Positions 1 to 8,319 of a stretch of DNA of 64,000 bases are shown here, in pieces; position 1 is the stretch's first letter; every line of letters starts with the position of its first letter. A model generated the notes under the pieces. It was not told the origin of the DNA. It searched no databases and saw nothing but the letters and a program-made list of their open reading frames with translations. A program made the position numbers and the translations under genes. Origin of the DNA: Streptomyces hygroscopicus (lineage in GTDB: Bacteria > Actinomycetota > Actinomycetes > Streptomycetales > Streptomycetaceae); contig CP018627.1 of the NCBI GenBank assembly GCA_002021875.1, forward strand, positions 3,472,001-3,536,000, written 5' to 3'.

Positions 1-242
1 AAGGCCGCGCGGGCGTGCACATACGGCCCGCCGGTGCGGGGGTCGCGCTCCGCGAGCCGCCCGAAGACCAGCGCGAGCGCGATGGCGCCCAGCGTCAGGA
101 CGACGAAGGAGACGAGGCTGAGGGTGCCGAACGGGGCGACGGAGGCGGGCAGCAGAAAGATGCCGCCGCCGATGATGTTTCCCATGACGAGCGCGGTCGC
201 CGTGGGCAGGCCGAAGCGGCGGGAGTGGGGCTGGTCGTGCAT
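1..242 (-). CDS. APC-superfamily amino acid permease (N-terminal part, runs off the window)
   Basis: The reading frame starts at an ATG at 242 and continues past the left edge, so only about 80 residues are visible. The start MHDQPHSRRFGLPTATAL is followed by the glycine-rich first helix motif MGNIIGGGIFLLPAS and a second hydrophobic helix. This G-rich unwound helix is typical of APC-family amino acid permeases and antiporters, where it contacts the substrate backbone. The protein would sit in the cytoplasmic membrane; the substrate cannot be told from this part. It is oriented away from the downstream phosphodiesterase gene's promoter and is separated from that gene's stop by only about 37 bases. 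Confidence 0.8.
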   Translation of the reverse strand, partial: MHDQPHSRRFGLPTATALVMGNIIGGGIFLLPASVAPFGTLSLVSFVVLTLGAIALALVFGRLAERDPRTGGPYVHARAA

Positions 243-279
243 CTGACTATGGTCACCGAGCGTGTAGGGTGCACCCAAA

Positions 280-2700
280 TCACCGGGTTTTGTTCGGCAT
301 AACCGGGCTGACCACGGTAAATGGCGCGGCGGGGGCGCCGTCCCACCGGGAATCCTGCATCGTGCGCGCCACGCCGGGCGCCCTCGGCAGCCCCGTGTCG
401 GCCGGTACCTCCACCTGCATCGGCCCCTGCGCGGCAGGGGCCGCTCCCGCCGGGGCCTCTGCCGCCGGGCCCGCTCCCGTCAGCGCCTCTGTTGCCGCCG
501 ACGCATGCGTCTCCCCCGTGGCCGCTGCCTCCTCCTCCGGCACCTGGGGCCCGTCCGCCTCCTCCAGCCAGCGCCGCAGCACCCGGTGCACCCGCTCCGC
601 CCCGACCAGCTCCTCCCCCGCCGCCACCGGCGGGGTCAGCTCGGCCGGCCACAGCAGAAACGGATGCCCCTGCTCCCCGCCGAGCCCGCCGTGCGAGCCG
701 ATCTGCTCCTCGAAGGCGTGCACCGTGCCGGGCGCCGGGTCGTAGGCGGAGTTGACCATGATGTCGGGGGCGTTCCGGAAGTGCGCGGTGCGCCGTACGG
801 CGGCCTCGGCGCCGGGCCCGAAGACCGTGAGCGGGCTCGCCCCGAAGACCTCCCCGGTGTCCAGACGGTGCTCGGCGCCCTCGGCGCCCAGCACCACCGC
901 GCCATGCTCCTCGGACCGTACGAGCAGGAAGCCCACCCCGGGGTGGTCGGCGAGCGTGCGCAGCAGCGCGGGATGGCGGGCGTCGATCTGCTCGCGGCTC
1001 ATCCGCCCCGGCACATCGGGAAAGGAGACCAGGCCCAGATTTCCGGACGCGAGCACGATCGGATCGGATACGGCGGCGCCGCCGCCCGAGACACCGGCGG
1101 CACCGGCCGCGTCGGCTGTGTCGGCGGCGTCGGCCGGACCGCGCCCGCCGCCCTGACCGCCGCGTCCGCCCCACGCATCCCGTCCGGCGCACCGCCCGTC
1201 CCCGTCCACCTCGGGCTTCTCCGGCCGGTGCAGCGCCGCCCGCCCCGCCTCGCGCGCCTCGGCCCCGCTCGGGGTCCGCCCGGCCCGCCGCGACACGGGC
1301 AGCCCGCAGCCGACCCGCACCAGGTCCTCCAGCGTCAGCCCGTACGCCCCCGCGAAGGTTTCGCCGGGGCTCTGCCCGTGGTCGGACAGCAGCACGATCC
1401 GGTAGTCGCGCGGGGCGCGGTCGGCGACCTTGGCGATCAGCGCGATGGAGCGGTCGAGCCGGGCCAGCACCTGCCGGGCGTCCCGACTGCGCGGCCCCGA
1501 GTGGTGGGCCACCTCGTCGTACGCCACCAGATCGGCGTAGATCGCGGTACGGCCCGAGAGGATGTCCCCCATCACCGCCGTCACCACCACGTCCCGCTCC
1601 ACGACGGTGGCGAACGCGCGGATGAACGGATACAGCCCGCCCCGCTTGACCCGGGGCGTCTCGCGGCGCAGCTTGGCGCGCGTGGACTGGCAGATCTCCC
1701 GGACGACTTCGGCCAGGAACGACACGGCGGTGCGGGTCGCGTTGGCGGGGTCGGCGAAGTACGCGAAGTATCCGGAGCGGGAGCGGTTGTGCGGACCGCG
1801 CCGCGCCGCGACCGAAAGGACCAGGGCAAGCTGATCGGCGCCGCCGGTGAAGAGATTGCCCCGGCTCGCCCCGTCCACCGTGAGGAGTCCGTCGTGTCCG
1901 GCCCGGACGGCCGCGCGGCGCTGGAGCACCGCCGCGCTGGTCGGCCGGTTGCTCACCATCACCTCCCCGCTCTTCTTCTCGTACCAGCGGAAGGCGGGCA
2001 CGTCCTCGTTGGAGCCGTGCAGGATGCCGAGTTGGCTGGCGCCGGTCTGGCTGGACCAGTCGGTGCGCCACGGCGTGACCTTGTGGGTGCTCCGGATCAA
2101 GCGCGCGACGGTGGGCATCACCGGGGGCCGGTTGTCGCGCTCCCGCAGCGCCTCCCGCAGGACCGCGTGCCCCACCCCGTCGAGCTGCAGGAACACCGTC
2201 CCCGGGGGCTCTTCGCTCCCGCCGTCCTCACCGAGCCGCCGCCTGCGCCGCCCGACCAGCCGGGCCAGCCGCCGCCGGTAGGCGCCGTCGTCCCGCACGG
2301 TCAGGAAGGTGCTCGTCGCCGACGACGCGGCGGACATCACGGCCGCGACCACGACGGCGGTCTCCGGCTCGACGGCGCCGCGCCCGTCCGGGATCAGGCT
2401 GAGGGCGAGCAGCAGCATCGAGCCATTGAGCACGAACACCAGCAGCCCCAGCACCAGCGCGGGCATCAGTAGCAACGCCCGTACGAGCAGCGGCCACACC
2501 AGCGCGCTGAGCACGCCGAAGGCTCCGGCGCCGATGGCCGCCGTGATCGCGATCCGCGTCGCGCTGTCACCGCCATCCGACTTCAGGCTGAAGTCGGGGA
2601 GGATCCCGGCGAGCGCCAGCATGGTGAGCGTGGCCACCGCCCACACCGCCGTCACCCGCAGCAGGGTTCCCCCCACAGTCTTCCATCGGGGCTTCTGCAC
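280..2700 (-). CDS. membrane-anchored alkaline phosphatase-superfamily phosphodiesterase
   Basis: 806 residues. The first ~130 residues carry several hydrophobic segments (around 12-32, 50-110) with a holin-like look. From about residue 165 the protein becomes an alkaline phosphatase/nucleotide-pyrophosphatase fold: QLDGVGHAVL holds the first metal-binding Asp, and LLSDHGQSPGETF holds the distal Asp/His pair. The stretch TDWSSQTGASQLGILHG probably carries the Ser/Thr nucleophile. A Gly/Ala/Asp-rich low-complexity insert lies around residues 490-540. Streptomyces homologues are usually annotated as phage holin family protein, but the catalytic-like C-terminal domain argues for hydrolysis of a phosphoester at the membrane. 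The substrate is unknown. A long GC-rich open frame on the same strand (95-2071) is a shadow. Confidence 0.82.
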   Translation of the reverse strand: MQKPRWKTVGGTLLRVTAVWAVATLTMLALAGILPDFSLKSDGGDSATRIAITAAIGAGAFGVLSALVWPLLVRALLLMPALVLGLLVFVLNGSMLLLALSLIPDGRGAVEPETAVVVAAVMSAASSATSTFLTVRDDGAYRRRLARLVGRRRRRLGEDGGSEEPPGTVFLQLDGVGHAVLREALRERDNRPPVMPTVARLIRSTHKVTPWRTDWSSQTGASQLGILHGSNEDVPAFRWYEKKSGEVMVSNRPTSAAVLQRRAAVRAGHDGLLTVDGASRGNLFTGGADQLALVLSVAARRGPHNRSRSGYFAYFADPANATRTAVSFLAEVVREICQSTRAKLRRETPRVKRGGLYPFIRAFATVVERDVVVTAVMGDILSGRTAIYADLVAYDEVAHHSGPRSRDARQVLARLDRSIALIAKVADRAPRDYRIVLLSDHGQSPGETFAGAYGLTLEDLVRVGCGLPVSRRAGRTPSGAEAREAGRAALHRPEKPEVDGDGRCAGRDAWGGRGGQGGGRGPADAADTADAAGAAGVSGGGAAVSDPIVLASGNLGLVSFPDVPGRMSREQIDARHPALLRTLADHPGVGFLLVRSEEHGAVVLGAEGAEHRLDTGEVFGASPLTVFGPGAEAAVRRTAHFRNAPDIMVNSAYDPAPGTVHAFEEQIGSHGGLGGEQGHPFLLWPAELTPPVAAGEELVGAERVHRVLRRWLEEADGPQVPEEEAAATGETHASAATEALTGAGPAAEAPAGAAPAAQGPMQVEVPADTGLPRAPGVARTMQDSRWDGAPAAPFTVVSPVMPNKTR

Positions 2701-2860
2701 GCCGCGGCCTCACTTCACGTCACCGGCCCGCACCATGCGCGCGAACCGGCTTCAAGCGTTGCACAGCGCCCCCGCGACCCGGCGGACGGCGGGTTACCAG
2801 GACGGATCGATTCCACTTACGGCAGCCCATGAGTTGGCCAGGAGCGCGTCGCGCTCGGCT

Positions 2861-4051
2861 CTACGGGGACCAGGAATCGGCCGGATCGTCCAGCCACACC
2901 CGCTGACCGGCGGGGCCCGGGCCGACCGTGAGGCCGAAACGGGTGTGGTCCGGCCTGCCATGGCCGACCCACCACCCGTACGCGGCCTCGACCTCGTCCC
3001 ACAACCGCCGCTCCCCCGCCTGCCAGACGCGCGCCTCCGCCTCCCCCTCGCGGAACACGACACACGCCCAGGAACGGTCGGTCAGCCCGTAGAACCACAC
3101 GGGTCGCGCGCCATCGTGCGGGGCGGCCACCACCTGGACGCAATGCCGTACCCGGAGCCCCAGCGCGAAGGGGAGGGCGGCGTACGCCGGGGTGATGAAC
3201 TCCCCCTCGGGGATGCCGGTGCTGGACGTATCGGCGCCGCCGCCCTCACCCTCGCCCTCGTCCGGGACGTAGGCGCCGTGCGGCGGCAGCGACAGCCGCT
3301 GGCCGCGCAGCTTCATGAACTCGACGGGGCCGGTGAATCGCCCCGACGCCGTCCCGTCGCCTCGCACCACCAGCCGGGCCACGGCGTCCGCATGGGTGTA
3401 GTGCGTCCCCCAGGGGGCGACGATCACGCCCCCGGGCCGCGTCTGCCCGATCCATGCCCCGGGGATCTCCCGAAGGCCGACGGTGGCCAGGACCCGGTCA
3501 TACGGCGCGCTGCCCGCACAGCCCCTCGCGCCGTCGCCGAGCACGACCTCCGGCCGCAACCCCGCTGCGGCCAGCCGCCGACGCGCATGGCGCGACACGG
3601 CGGGGTCCACCTCGACCGTGGTGACCTTACGGCCGCCACAGCGATGCGCCAGTGCCCCGGCGGTCTCGCCCGTGCCGGTGCCCACATCGAGCACGGCCAT
3701 GCCCTCGTCCACGGCCAGGTCCCGCAGTAGGCCGTAGACGACAGAGGGCATGGAGGATGAGCTGGTGGACACCCGCCCCGGCGCGGGGCCGATGTGCTCG
3801 CCGTCGTCCCACTGCGTCACGATCGGCACATCGCTGTCGGCAACGGCGTACCAGGCGTCCGGGTCCTCGGCCTTGTCGATGGCGACGGCCCCCTGTGCCC
3901 GCGTGTCGAACGGCCACATCAGCTCCGGCAGGAACGCGGCCCGGTCGACGGCGGCGAAGGTCGGCGCCCAGCCGTCCCCCATCACCCCCGCGTCAAGAAG
4001 CACCCGCCCCAACGCGGCCCGGCCGGTCCGAGCGATGCCCTCGAACGTCAT
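2861..4051 (-). CDS. PCMT-like SAM-dependent methyltransferase
   Basis: 396 residues. The SAM-binding glycine motif VLDVGTGTGETAGAL lies near residue 120, followed by TTVEVDPAVSRHARRRL (acidic motif II), an arrangement typical of the protein-L-isoaspartate O-methyltransferase (PCMT) superfamily. The ~185-residue C-terminal extension resembles actinobacterial stand-alone PCMT-like enzymes that accompany RiPP maturation or repair damaged proteins. No ATP-grasp enzyme or precursor peptide is seen nearby, so a RiPP role is not supported. It starts at ATG 4051 with an AAGAGAG-like ribosome site. It is divergent from the ATPase gene at 4167. Confidence 0.78.
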   Translation of the reverse strand: MTFEGIARTGRAALGRVLLDAGVMGDGWAPTFAAVDRAAFLPELMWPFDTRAQGAVAIDKAEDPDAWYAVADSDVPIVTQWDDGEHIGPAPGRVSTSSSSMPSVVYGLLRDLAVDEGMAVLDVGTGTGETAGALAHRCGGRKVTTVEVDPAVSRHARRRLAAAGLRPEVVLGDGARGCAGSAPYDRVLATVGLREIPGAWIGQTRPGGVIVAPWGTHYTHADAVARLVVRGDGTASGRFTGPVEFMKLRGQRLSLPPHGAYVPDEGEGEGGGADTSSTGIPEGEFITPAYAALPFALGLRVRHCVQVVAAPHDGARPVWFYGLTDRSWACVVFREGEAEARVWQAGERRLWDEVEAAYGWWVGHGRPDHTRFGLTVGPGPAGQRVWLDDPADSWSP

Positions 4052-4166
4052 GCGGTCGGTCTCTCTTCATCGTCATCCAGCCAAGCAGCGCGCTCACGAT
4101 AGGGCGAACCCCTAGAGGCCCGCCCGAGCCCGGCTCGGCTTCATGGCTCCATGAGAGAATCGGGCG

Positions 4167-4880
4167 ATGATTATCGAACGTGCGTACGCACACATCGACG
4201 CGGACTCGCACGAAGAGGAGAGGTGGCCCTGGTCCGTGCCGTGCGTGCGGGGGCTGCTGGCGGACGGGCTGCGCTTCACCGCGCCCGTGACGTTTCTCGT
4301 CGGGGAGAACGGGTCGGGCAAGTCGACGCTGGTGGAGGCGCTCGCGGAGGGGTTCGGGCTGGATCCGTACGGCGGCTCGCACGACTGGCAATACGCCAGC
4401 CACCGCCCCAAGTCGGCGCTCGGCGAGCGGATCCGCTTCGACGCGGCGCCGCGCGGGCGGCGGATGCTGGGGAGTTGGTCGGCCCGTAAGGGGTTCTTCC
4501 TGCGGGCCGAGACCGCGTTGGACGCGCTGCACCGGGAGGGTTTCGCCCCGCATTCGGTCAGCCACGGTGAGGGGTTCCTCGCGGCGTTCCGGGACAAGTT
4601 CCTCCAGCCCGGGCTGTACGTCATGGACGAGCCGGAGGCGGCGCTTTCCTTCGCCTCCTGCCTTGAACTCATCGGCCATTTGGATGAGTTGGTGAAGAAC
4701 GGCGGACAGGTCATCTGCGCTACGCACTCGCCACTGCTGACCGCGTTGCCCGGTGCGGACATCGTCGAGGTCGGCGAGCACGGGATGCGGCGGGTGGCCT
4801 GGAGCGAGCTGGCGCTGGTCGATCACTGGCGCCGGTATCTCGCGGATCCGCGTAGCTATCTGCGGCACGTCCTGGAGTGA
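4167..4880 (+). CDS. AAA/ABC-type ATP-binding protein (SMC-like, stand-alone)
   Basis: 237 residues. Walker A is FLVGENGSGKSTLVEALAEG (residues ~46-65). Walker B is LYVMDEPEAALS (~150-161), preceded by a signature-like SHGEGFLAAF, and the H-loop is ICATHSPLL. This order matches the AAA_21/AAA_23 family of small, soluble ABC-type ATPases in bacteria, often called AAA family ATPase. There are no membrane segments and no permease beside it, so it is unlikely to be a transporter. Its function is unknown; relatives act in DNA repair or stress. Transcription probably ends at the large hairpins between 4978 and 5073. Confidence 0.82.
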   Translation: MIIERAYAHIDADSHEEERWPWSVPCVRGLLADGLRFTAPVTFLVGENGSGKSTLVEALAEGFGLDPYGGSHDWQYASHRPKSALGERIRFDAAPRGRRMLGSWSARKGFFLRAETALDALHREGFAPHSVSHGEGFLAAFRDKFLQPGLYVMDEPEAALSFASCLELIGHLDELVKNGGQVICATHSPLLTALPGADIVEVGEHGMRRVAWSELALVDHWRRYLADPRSYLRHVLE

Positions 4881-4977
4881 GGGTCGGGGTCGTTTGCCGT
4901 CTGCGGCGCCGTTTCGCGCCTTCGGCGCGTTTGAGCAGGGCGGCAGGTGGGGGGCGCGGGCCGCGTCGCCGGCCGCC

Positions 4978-5073
4978 GGGCCCGGTCCCACGAGCCCGGA
5001 TGCCACCACTCGCACCGCCCGGGCATCCGGAACCGGGCCCCGGCGCCCCCGGATGTTCCTGGGGGCGCCGGGG
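4978..5073. terminator. two consecutive strong hairpins between convergent genes
   Basis: The first inverted repeat spans 4978-5040: an outer arm GGGCCCGGT/ACCGGGCCC and an inner arm CCGGATGCC/GGGCATCCGG. The second, 5038-5073, is a perfect 13-bp stem (CCCCGGCGCCCCC) with a 10-nt loop. The two share three bases, so they may compete. They lie between the ATPase gene (ends 4880) and the oppositely oriented NHL-like gene (ends 5103). A bidirectional terminator is the simplest reading. There is no U-tract, as is common in Streptomyces. Confidence 0.6.
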
Positions 5074-5102
5074 GCCGGCCGGATCGGCCCCGCGTCAGCG
5101 GC

Positions 5103-6239
5103 CTAGGGTCGGCTCAGCAGGTTCAGCGTGTTGGTCGCGTCGTCGACGAAGTAGACGCGGTCGGGCTTCTCGGCGATCGCGAGCCCGAACAGTGCGCCCG
5201 CTCCCGGCGGGGTACCGCTGGTGTCGAGCGTGCGCACGGCCACCTGGGCACCACGCGGGGTGGTCTCCACGATGTTGCCGTCGCCGCTGTTGACGGTGAG
5301 GATGTTGCCCTTCGGGGTGATCGCCAGCCCGAGCGGGCCGTTGAGGTGCTGGTCGGTGCTGACCACGCGGCCGATACCGGCGCTGGTACGCCGGGTCAGC
5401 GCGTCCGGGATCGCGGTGATGCGGTTGTCGACGGTGTCCGCCACATAGAGCGTCCCGTCCCGCAGGCCGACCCCCGTCGGCCCGATCACGAGAGCCGCCG
5501 GGTCGGTCTTCTGAGCGAAATCTGAACCGATCACGGTCGTGGCGGTCCGGGTCGGCGGCCGGTTGTCGTGGGTGCGCAGGGTGATCCGTAGCACGGTGCC
5601 CCGCCGCACGACATCGCCGCCGCCGGCCACCGTGCCGTTGAGCACGTTGGTGACGAACAGATCGGTCTTCTCACCGCTGCTTTTCGCGGTCATGTCCCAG
5701 GGACCATTGATCCCCTGGCCGCTGAAGGTCTCCCGGACCTTTCCATGGCTGTCCAGCACGAGCAGACACCCGGCCTGCGCCGTGGCGGATGTGCCGTCGG
5801 CCGTGGGCAGACTGCCCACCACCACCCAGCCGCCCGGCAGGATGGACAGTGCGGTGGTCAGCCCCACGCCTCCCGGGCACGGTCCTGGCAGGTTCTGCGG
5901 GTCGATCTGGGCGAACAGCGTGGTCGTGCCCCGGGGACTGATCTGCACCAGAGTGGTCCCCGTGCCCTGCTCGTTCGCGGCGTTGTTGAAATTGCTGACC
6001 AGCACATTGCCGCGCCGTAGGTCACCGACGCTCTTCTTGACCAGGGCGGTGCCGTACGGATTCACGTCGCCGTTGGCCGGAACTGTCGATGCGACGGTCG
6101 AGACGGTGTGCAGCGGCCCGAGGAACGGTTTCCCGTCCCCATCCGTCGGCACGGCGGATGCCGTCTGACCCACCGCCATGATCGCTGTCACCGCGGCCAC
6201 AGCCGCCACCGCGAGACGCGAAGCGGAAACAAGTCTCAT
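5103..6239 (-). CDS. secreted NHL/beta-propeller-like protein
   Basis: 378 residues with a Sec signal peptide (positively charged start, hydrophobic core, AxA-type cleavage near TASA-VPT at ~30). The mature part contains repeated blade-like segments such as GVGLRDGTLYVADTVDNRI and GLAITPKGNILTVNSGDGNI. These resemble NHL/SMP-30-type beta-propeller repeats. It is probably an extracellular binding or scaffold protein; no catalytic motif is recognised. Ribosome site GAGGAGG lies 11 nt ahead of ATG 6239. It has no co-directional neighbour close by and appears monocistronic. Confidence 0.75.
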   Translation of the reverse strand: MRLVSASRLAVAAVAAVTAIMAVGQTASAVPTDGDGKPFLGPLHTVSTVASTVPANGDVNPYGTALVKKSVGDLRRGNVLVSNFNNAANEQGTGTTLVQISPRGTTTLFAQIDPQNLPGPCPGGVGLTTALSILPGGWVVVGSLPTADGTSATAQAGCLLVLDSHGKVRETFSGQGINGPWDMTAKSSGEKTDLFVTNVLNGTVAGGGDVVRRGTVLRITLRTHDNRPPTRTATTVIGSDFAQKTDPAALVIGPTGVGLRDGTLYVADTVDNRITAIPDALTRRTSAGIGRVVSTDQHLNGPLGLAITPKGNILTVNSGDGNIVETTPRGAQVAVRTLDTSGTPPGAGALFGLAIAEKPDRVYFVDDATNTLNLLSRP

Positions 6240-6426
6240 TGGGGTCGTACCTCCTCAGCGCCGCACGGCCGTCCCGCGGCCCAACGACGGTCACAGAGAG
6301 TTGTCATCCATCACATAATCGGACTCAAAGACGCAGCGCACGTCAGACGGAGCCAGATGCGCGACTCGACCAGTTCCCGCTCCGGTCATTTCGCGCACGA
6401 CGGCACGGGCCGGCCGGCGGGCACCG

Positions 6427-6840
6427 CTAGAGGCGGATTCGGGCCCAGACGGTTTTGCCTACGATGCGTTCCCAGACGCCCCACGCGTCGGCGAGCGCGT
6501 CCACGATCGCCAGACCGCGTCCGGACCCGTCATCCGGTGTCGGGTCCGCCAGGGCGGGGCACTCCTCGGGCGGGCCGGACACCTCTACCCCGACCAATTT
6601 TTCTGCGTCATATGCGATACGCACTTCGAAGTACCGCCCCGGTACGCGTCCGTGGCGGACGGCGTTGGTCGCCAACTCGGAGACGACGAGCAGGACAAGG
6701 GCGGCCGAGCCCCGGTCCAGGCCCCAGGCGCGGAGAGCGGCATCGGCGGCGCGGCGGGCGTGGGGGACGGATGGGGGGACGGGTGTAAACCTCTGCTTCC
6801 AGCCATGGAGCGGGTTTACATCGTGACTTTCCGCGTTCAC
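6427..6840 (-). CDS. ATP-binding regulatory protein (anti-sigma/HATPase_c type)
   Basis: About 137 residues from the GTG at 6840. The GHKL N-box LVVSELATNAVRHG and the G1 region DDGSGRGLAIVDALADAWG define the small HATPase_c proteins of the RsbW/SpoIIAB family that are abundant in Streptomyces (AbaA-type regulators). The protein begins with the usual RFTPVPPSVPHARRAAD segment. No ATG fits; the GTG preceded by GGGAG is my choice and further upstream starts are possible. It is divergent from, and overlaps by ~36 bp, the DUF397 gene. Such pairs normally come with an XRE-family regulator, which is absent here. Confidence 0.72.
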   Translation of the reverse strand: MNAESHDVNPLHGWKQRFTPVPPSVPHARRAADAALRAWGLDRGSAALVLLVVSELATNAVRHGRVPGRYFEVRIAYDAEKLVGVEVSGPPEECPALADPTPDDGSGRGLAIVDALADAWGVWERIVGKTVWARIRL

Positions 6841-7053
6841 GCTCCCACTGTCAGTGCAGGCGGCGGCCAGTACATAGAGATCGCCTACGACTGGCACAAG
6901 GCGAGCTACAGCGATTCCAGTGGCGGCCAGTGCGTCGAGGCCGCCACCACCCCCACCACCGTCCACATACGGGACTCCAAGAACCCCGACGGTCCCCGCC
7001 TCCGCATACCCGCTACCGCCTGGGCCGACTTCCTGACCTTCGCGAGGGCTTGA
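6805..7053 (+). CDS. DUF397 domain protein
   Basis: About 82 residues. The DUF397 core is clear: WHKASYSDSSGGQCVEAA, then VHIRDSKNPDGPRLRI and AWADFLTFA. DUF397 proteins are small Streptomyces factors usually encoded directly after an XRE-type regulator and near an RsbW-like ATP-binding protein (WhiJ/AbaA-type modules that affect development and antibiotic production). Here the ATP-binding partner lies divergently next to it but no helix-turn-helix gene is present. The start is uncertain: ATG 6805 has no clear ribosome site, and the N-terminal ~28 residues do not belong to the domain. Confidence 0.7.
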   Translation: MERVYIVTFRVHAPTVSAGGGQYIEIAYDWHKASYSDSSGGQCVEAATTPTTVHIRDSKNPDGPRLRIPATAWADFLTFARA

Positions 7054-7065
7054 GAAGAGCGGTGA

Positions 7066-8232
7066 TCAGCCGAACAGCTCGGAACCGAGAGGGTGTTGCC
7101 GGTCGAAGCCGGGGAGGATCAGGAATGTCGCGCTGGCGGTTGTGGTGGTGAAGGGCAGCAGTGCGTCTGAGGTGTCCATGTGGGTGAGGGTGGCGGTGAA
7201 GGTCCGCAGGTCGTTCTGGAAGCTGATGAAGAGCAGGCCGGGGGCGGGCTCGTCGGTGCTGTAGGAGCGGCGGAGCATGAGCCCGACCCCGACCACGGTG
7301 GCGTGCGCTCTGCGCACGTGGGCGTCCGCGGGGACGAGATAGCGCCCGTCCGGTGTCTTGGCTCCGAGTTGCGGGCCCGAGGCGGCGGTGCCGCCGGAGA
7401 GGGGGACGCCGCTGGCCCGGCGCCGCCCGAAGACCGCTTCCTGTTCGGCTACGGACAGGGCGGCGAACCGCGGCAGGTCGAGTTCCATACGCCGTAGTAC
7501 GGCAAGGGTGCCGCCGGCGACCGCAGGGGGCCCCGCCAGCCACAGGTCGCGTTGTTGTTCGGCGGTCGTGTGCGGGCCCACGATGCCATCGATGAAACCG
7601 AGCGGGTTGCGTGGCGCGGTAAGGCCCTTGCCGACGGACACGTTCGTACCGCGGCGTGCGGACTGGCGCCAGCGTTCGCGGATGCGGTCACCGGCCCGGT
7701 CCAGAAGCGCGGCGGCGACGACCGGTAAGAGCAGCGCGTCGCTGGCGCAGATCTGTATCAGCAGGTCACCGCCGCGTGCTCGCGGGGCGATCCGCTCGCG
7801 GGAGAATCGCGGGAGGTCGGCCGCGCCGGGCAGCGAGGCACCGGCCCTGCGCACCAGCCGGGGCCCCACGCCGACGGTCACGGTGAGGTCGCCCGGCGGC
7901 AGCCCCAGCAGCCGCGTGTCGGTCCCCGCCGTGAGTGTGCGGATGGCCCGGCCGAGTTCGGCCAGCAACGGGCCGGGAGCCACGGTGGCACCGAGGTCGG
8001 CCACCACGGCGAGCAGGTTGGGCTGGGCCGGCTGGGGGAGCGTGATGCCTGCCTGATGGCGGCCCGTCGCCGGAACCGGCATTGGCGTGGCCCCTGGGGT
8101 ACCTGGGGTAGGGGCGTGCCGGCCCGGCTGGGCGGAGTCCGATGTGCACCCGGCGGTCAGACCGGCGGCCATCATGGCGCCGGTGACATCGAGGAACGTG
8201 CGGCGTGACGGGTGGTGATCGGCGCGGCGCAT
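7066..8232 (-). CDS. Tat-exported DyP-type heme peroxidase
   Basis: 388 residues. The N-terminus has a twin-arginine signal (SRRTFLDVTGAMMAAG) ending in a lipobox-like LTAGC, so it is likely a Tat-exported, possibly lipid-anchored enzyme. The DyP hallmark GFIDGIVGPH carries the catalytic Asp of the GxxDG motif, and the later VVGVGLMLRRSYSTDE matches the conserved DyP C-terminal region with the distal Arg. Relatives such as EfeB oxidise dyes or handle heme and iron with H2O2; no EfeU/EfeO genes are next to it. Codon 169 is TTA, implying dependence on the bldA tRNA. It is divergent from the beta-helix lipoprotein gene. Confidence 0.88.
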   Translation of the reverse strand: MRRADHHPSRRTFLDVTGAMMAAGLTAGCTSDSAQPGRHAPTPGTPGATPMPVPATGRHQAGITLPQPAQPNLLAVVADLGATVAPGPLLAELGRAIRTLTAGTDTRLLGLPPGDLTVTVGVGPRLVRRAGASLPGAADLPRFSRERIAPRARGGDLLIQICASDALLLPVVAAALLDRAGDRIRERWRQSARRGTNVSVGKGLTAPRNPLGFIDGIVGPHTTAEQQRDLWLAGPPAVAGGTLAVLRRMELDLPRFAALSVAEQEAVFGRRRASGVPLSGGTAASGPQLGAKTPDGRYLVPADAHVRRAHATVVGVGLMLRRSYSTDEPAPGLLFISFQNDLRTFTATLTHMDTSDALLPFTTTTASATFLILPGFDRQHPLGSELFG

Positions 8233-8319
8233 GGGGTGCAGAGTGCCACACCCGAATCGCGCGCGCCCGTCAACCTCGCGATTCTGGCGTGGAATTGTGC
8301 GTCATGCCAGACTGGGATC

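Noticed and set aside
95..2071. Long minus-strand open frame inside the phosphodiesterase gene, Arg/Gly-rich
   Set aside because: GC-rich shadow of the real gene at 280-2700; no domain, composition typical of an off-frame translation.
505..2472. 655-codon plus-strand frame opposite the phosphodiesterase
   Set aside because: Antisense to a well-supported gene, no ribosome site, Pro/Gly/Arg-rich composition.
2861..4051. RiPP tailoring methyltransferase with a graspetide cluster
   Set aside because: No ATP-grasp ligase or precursor peptide within reach; only the methyltransferase fold itself is supported.
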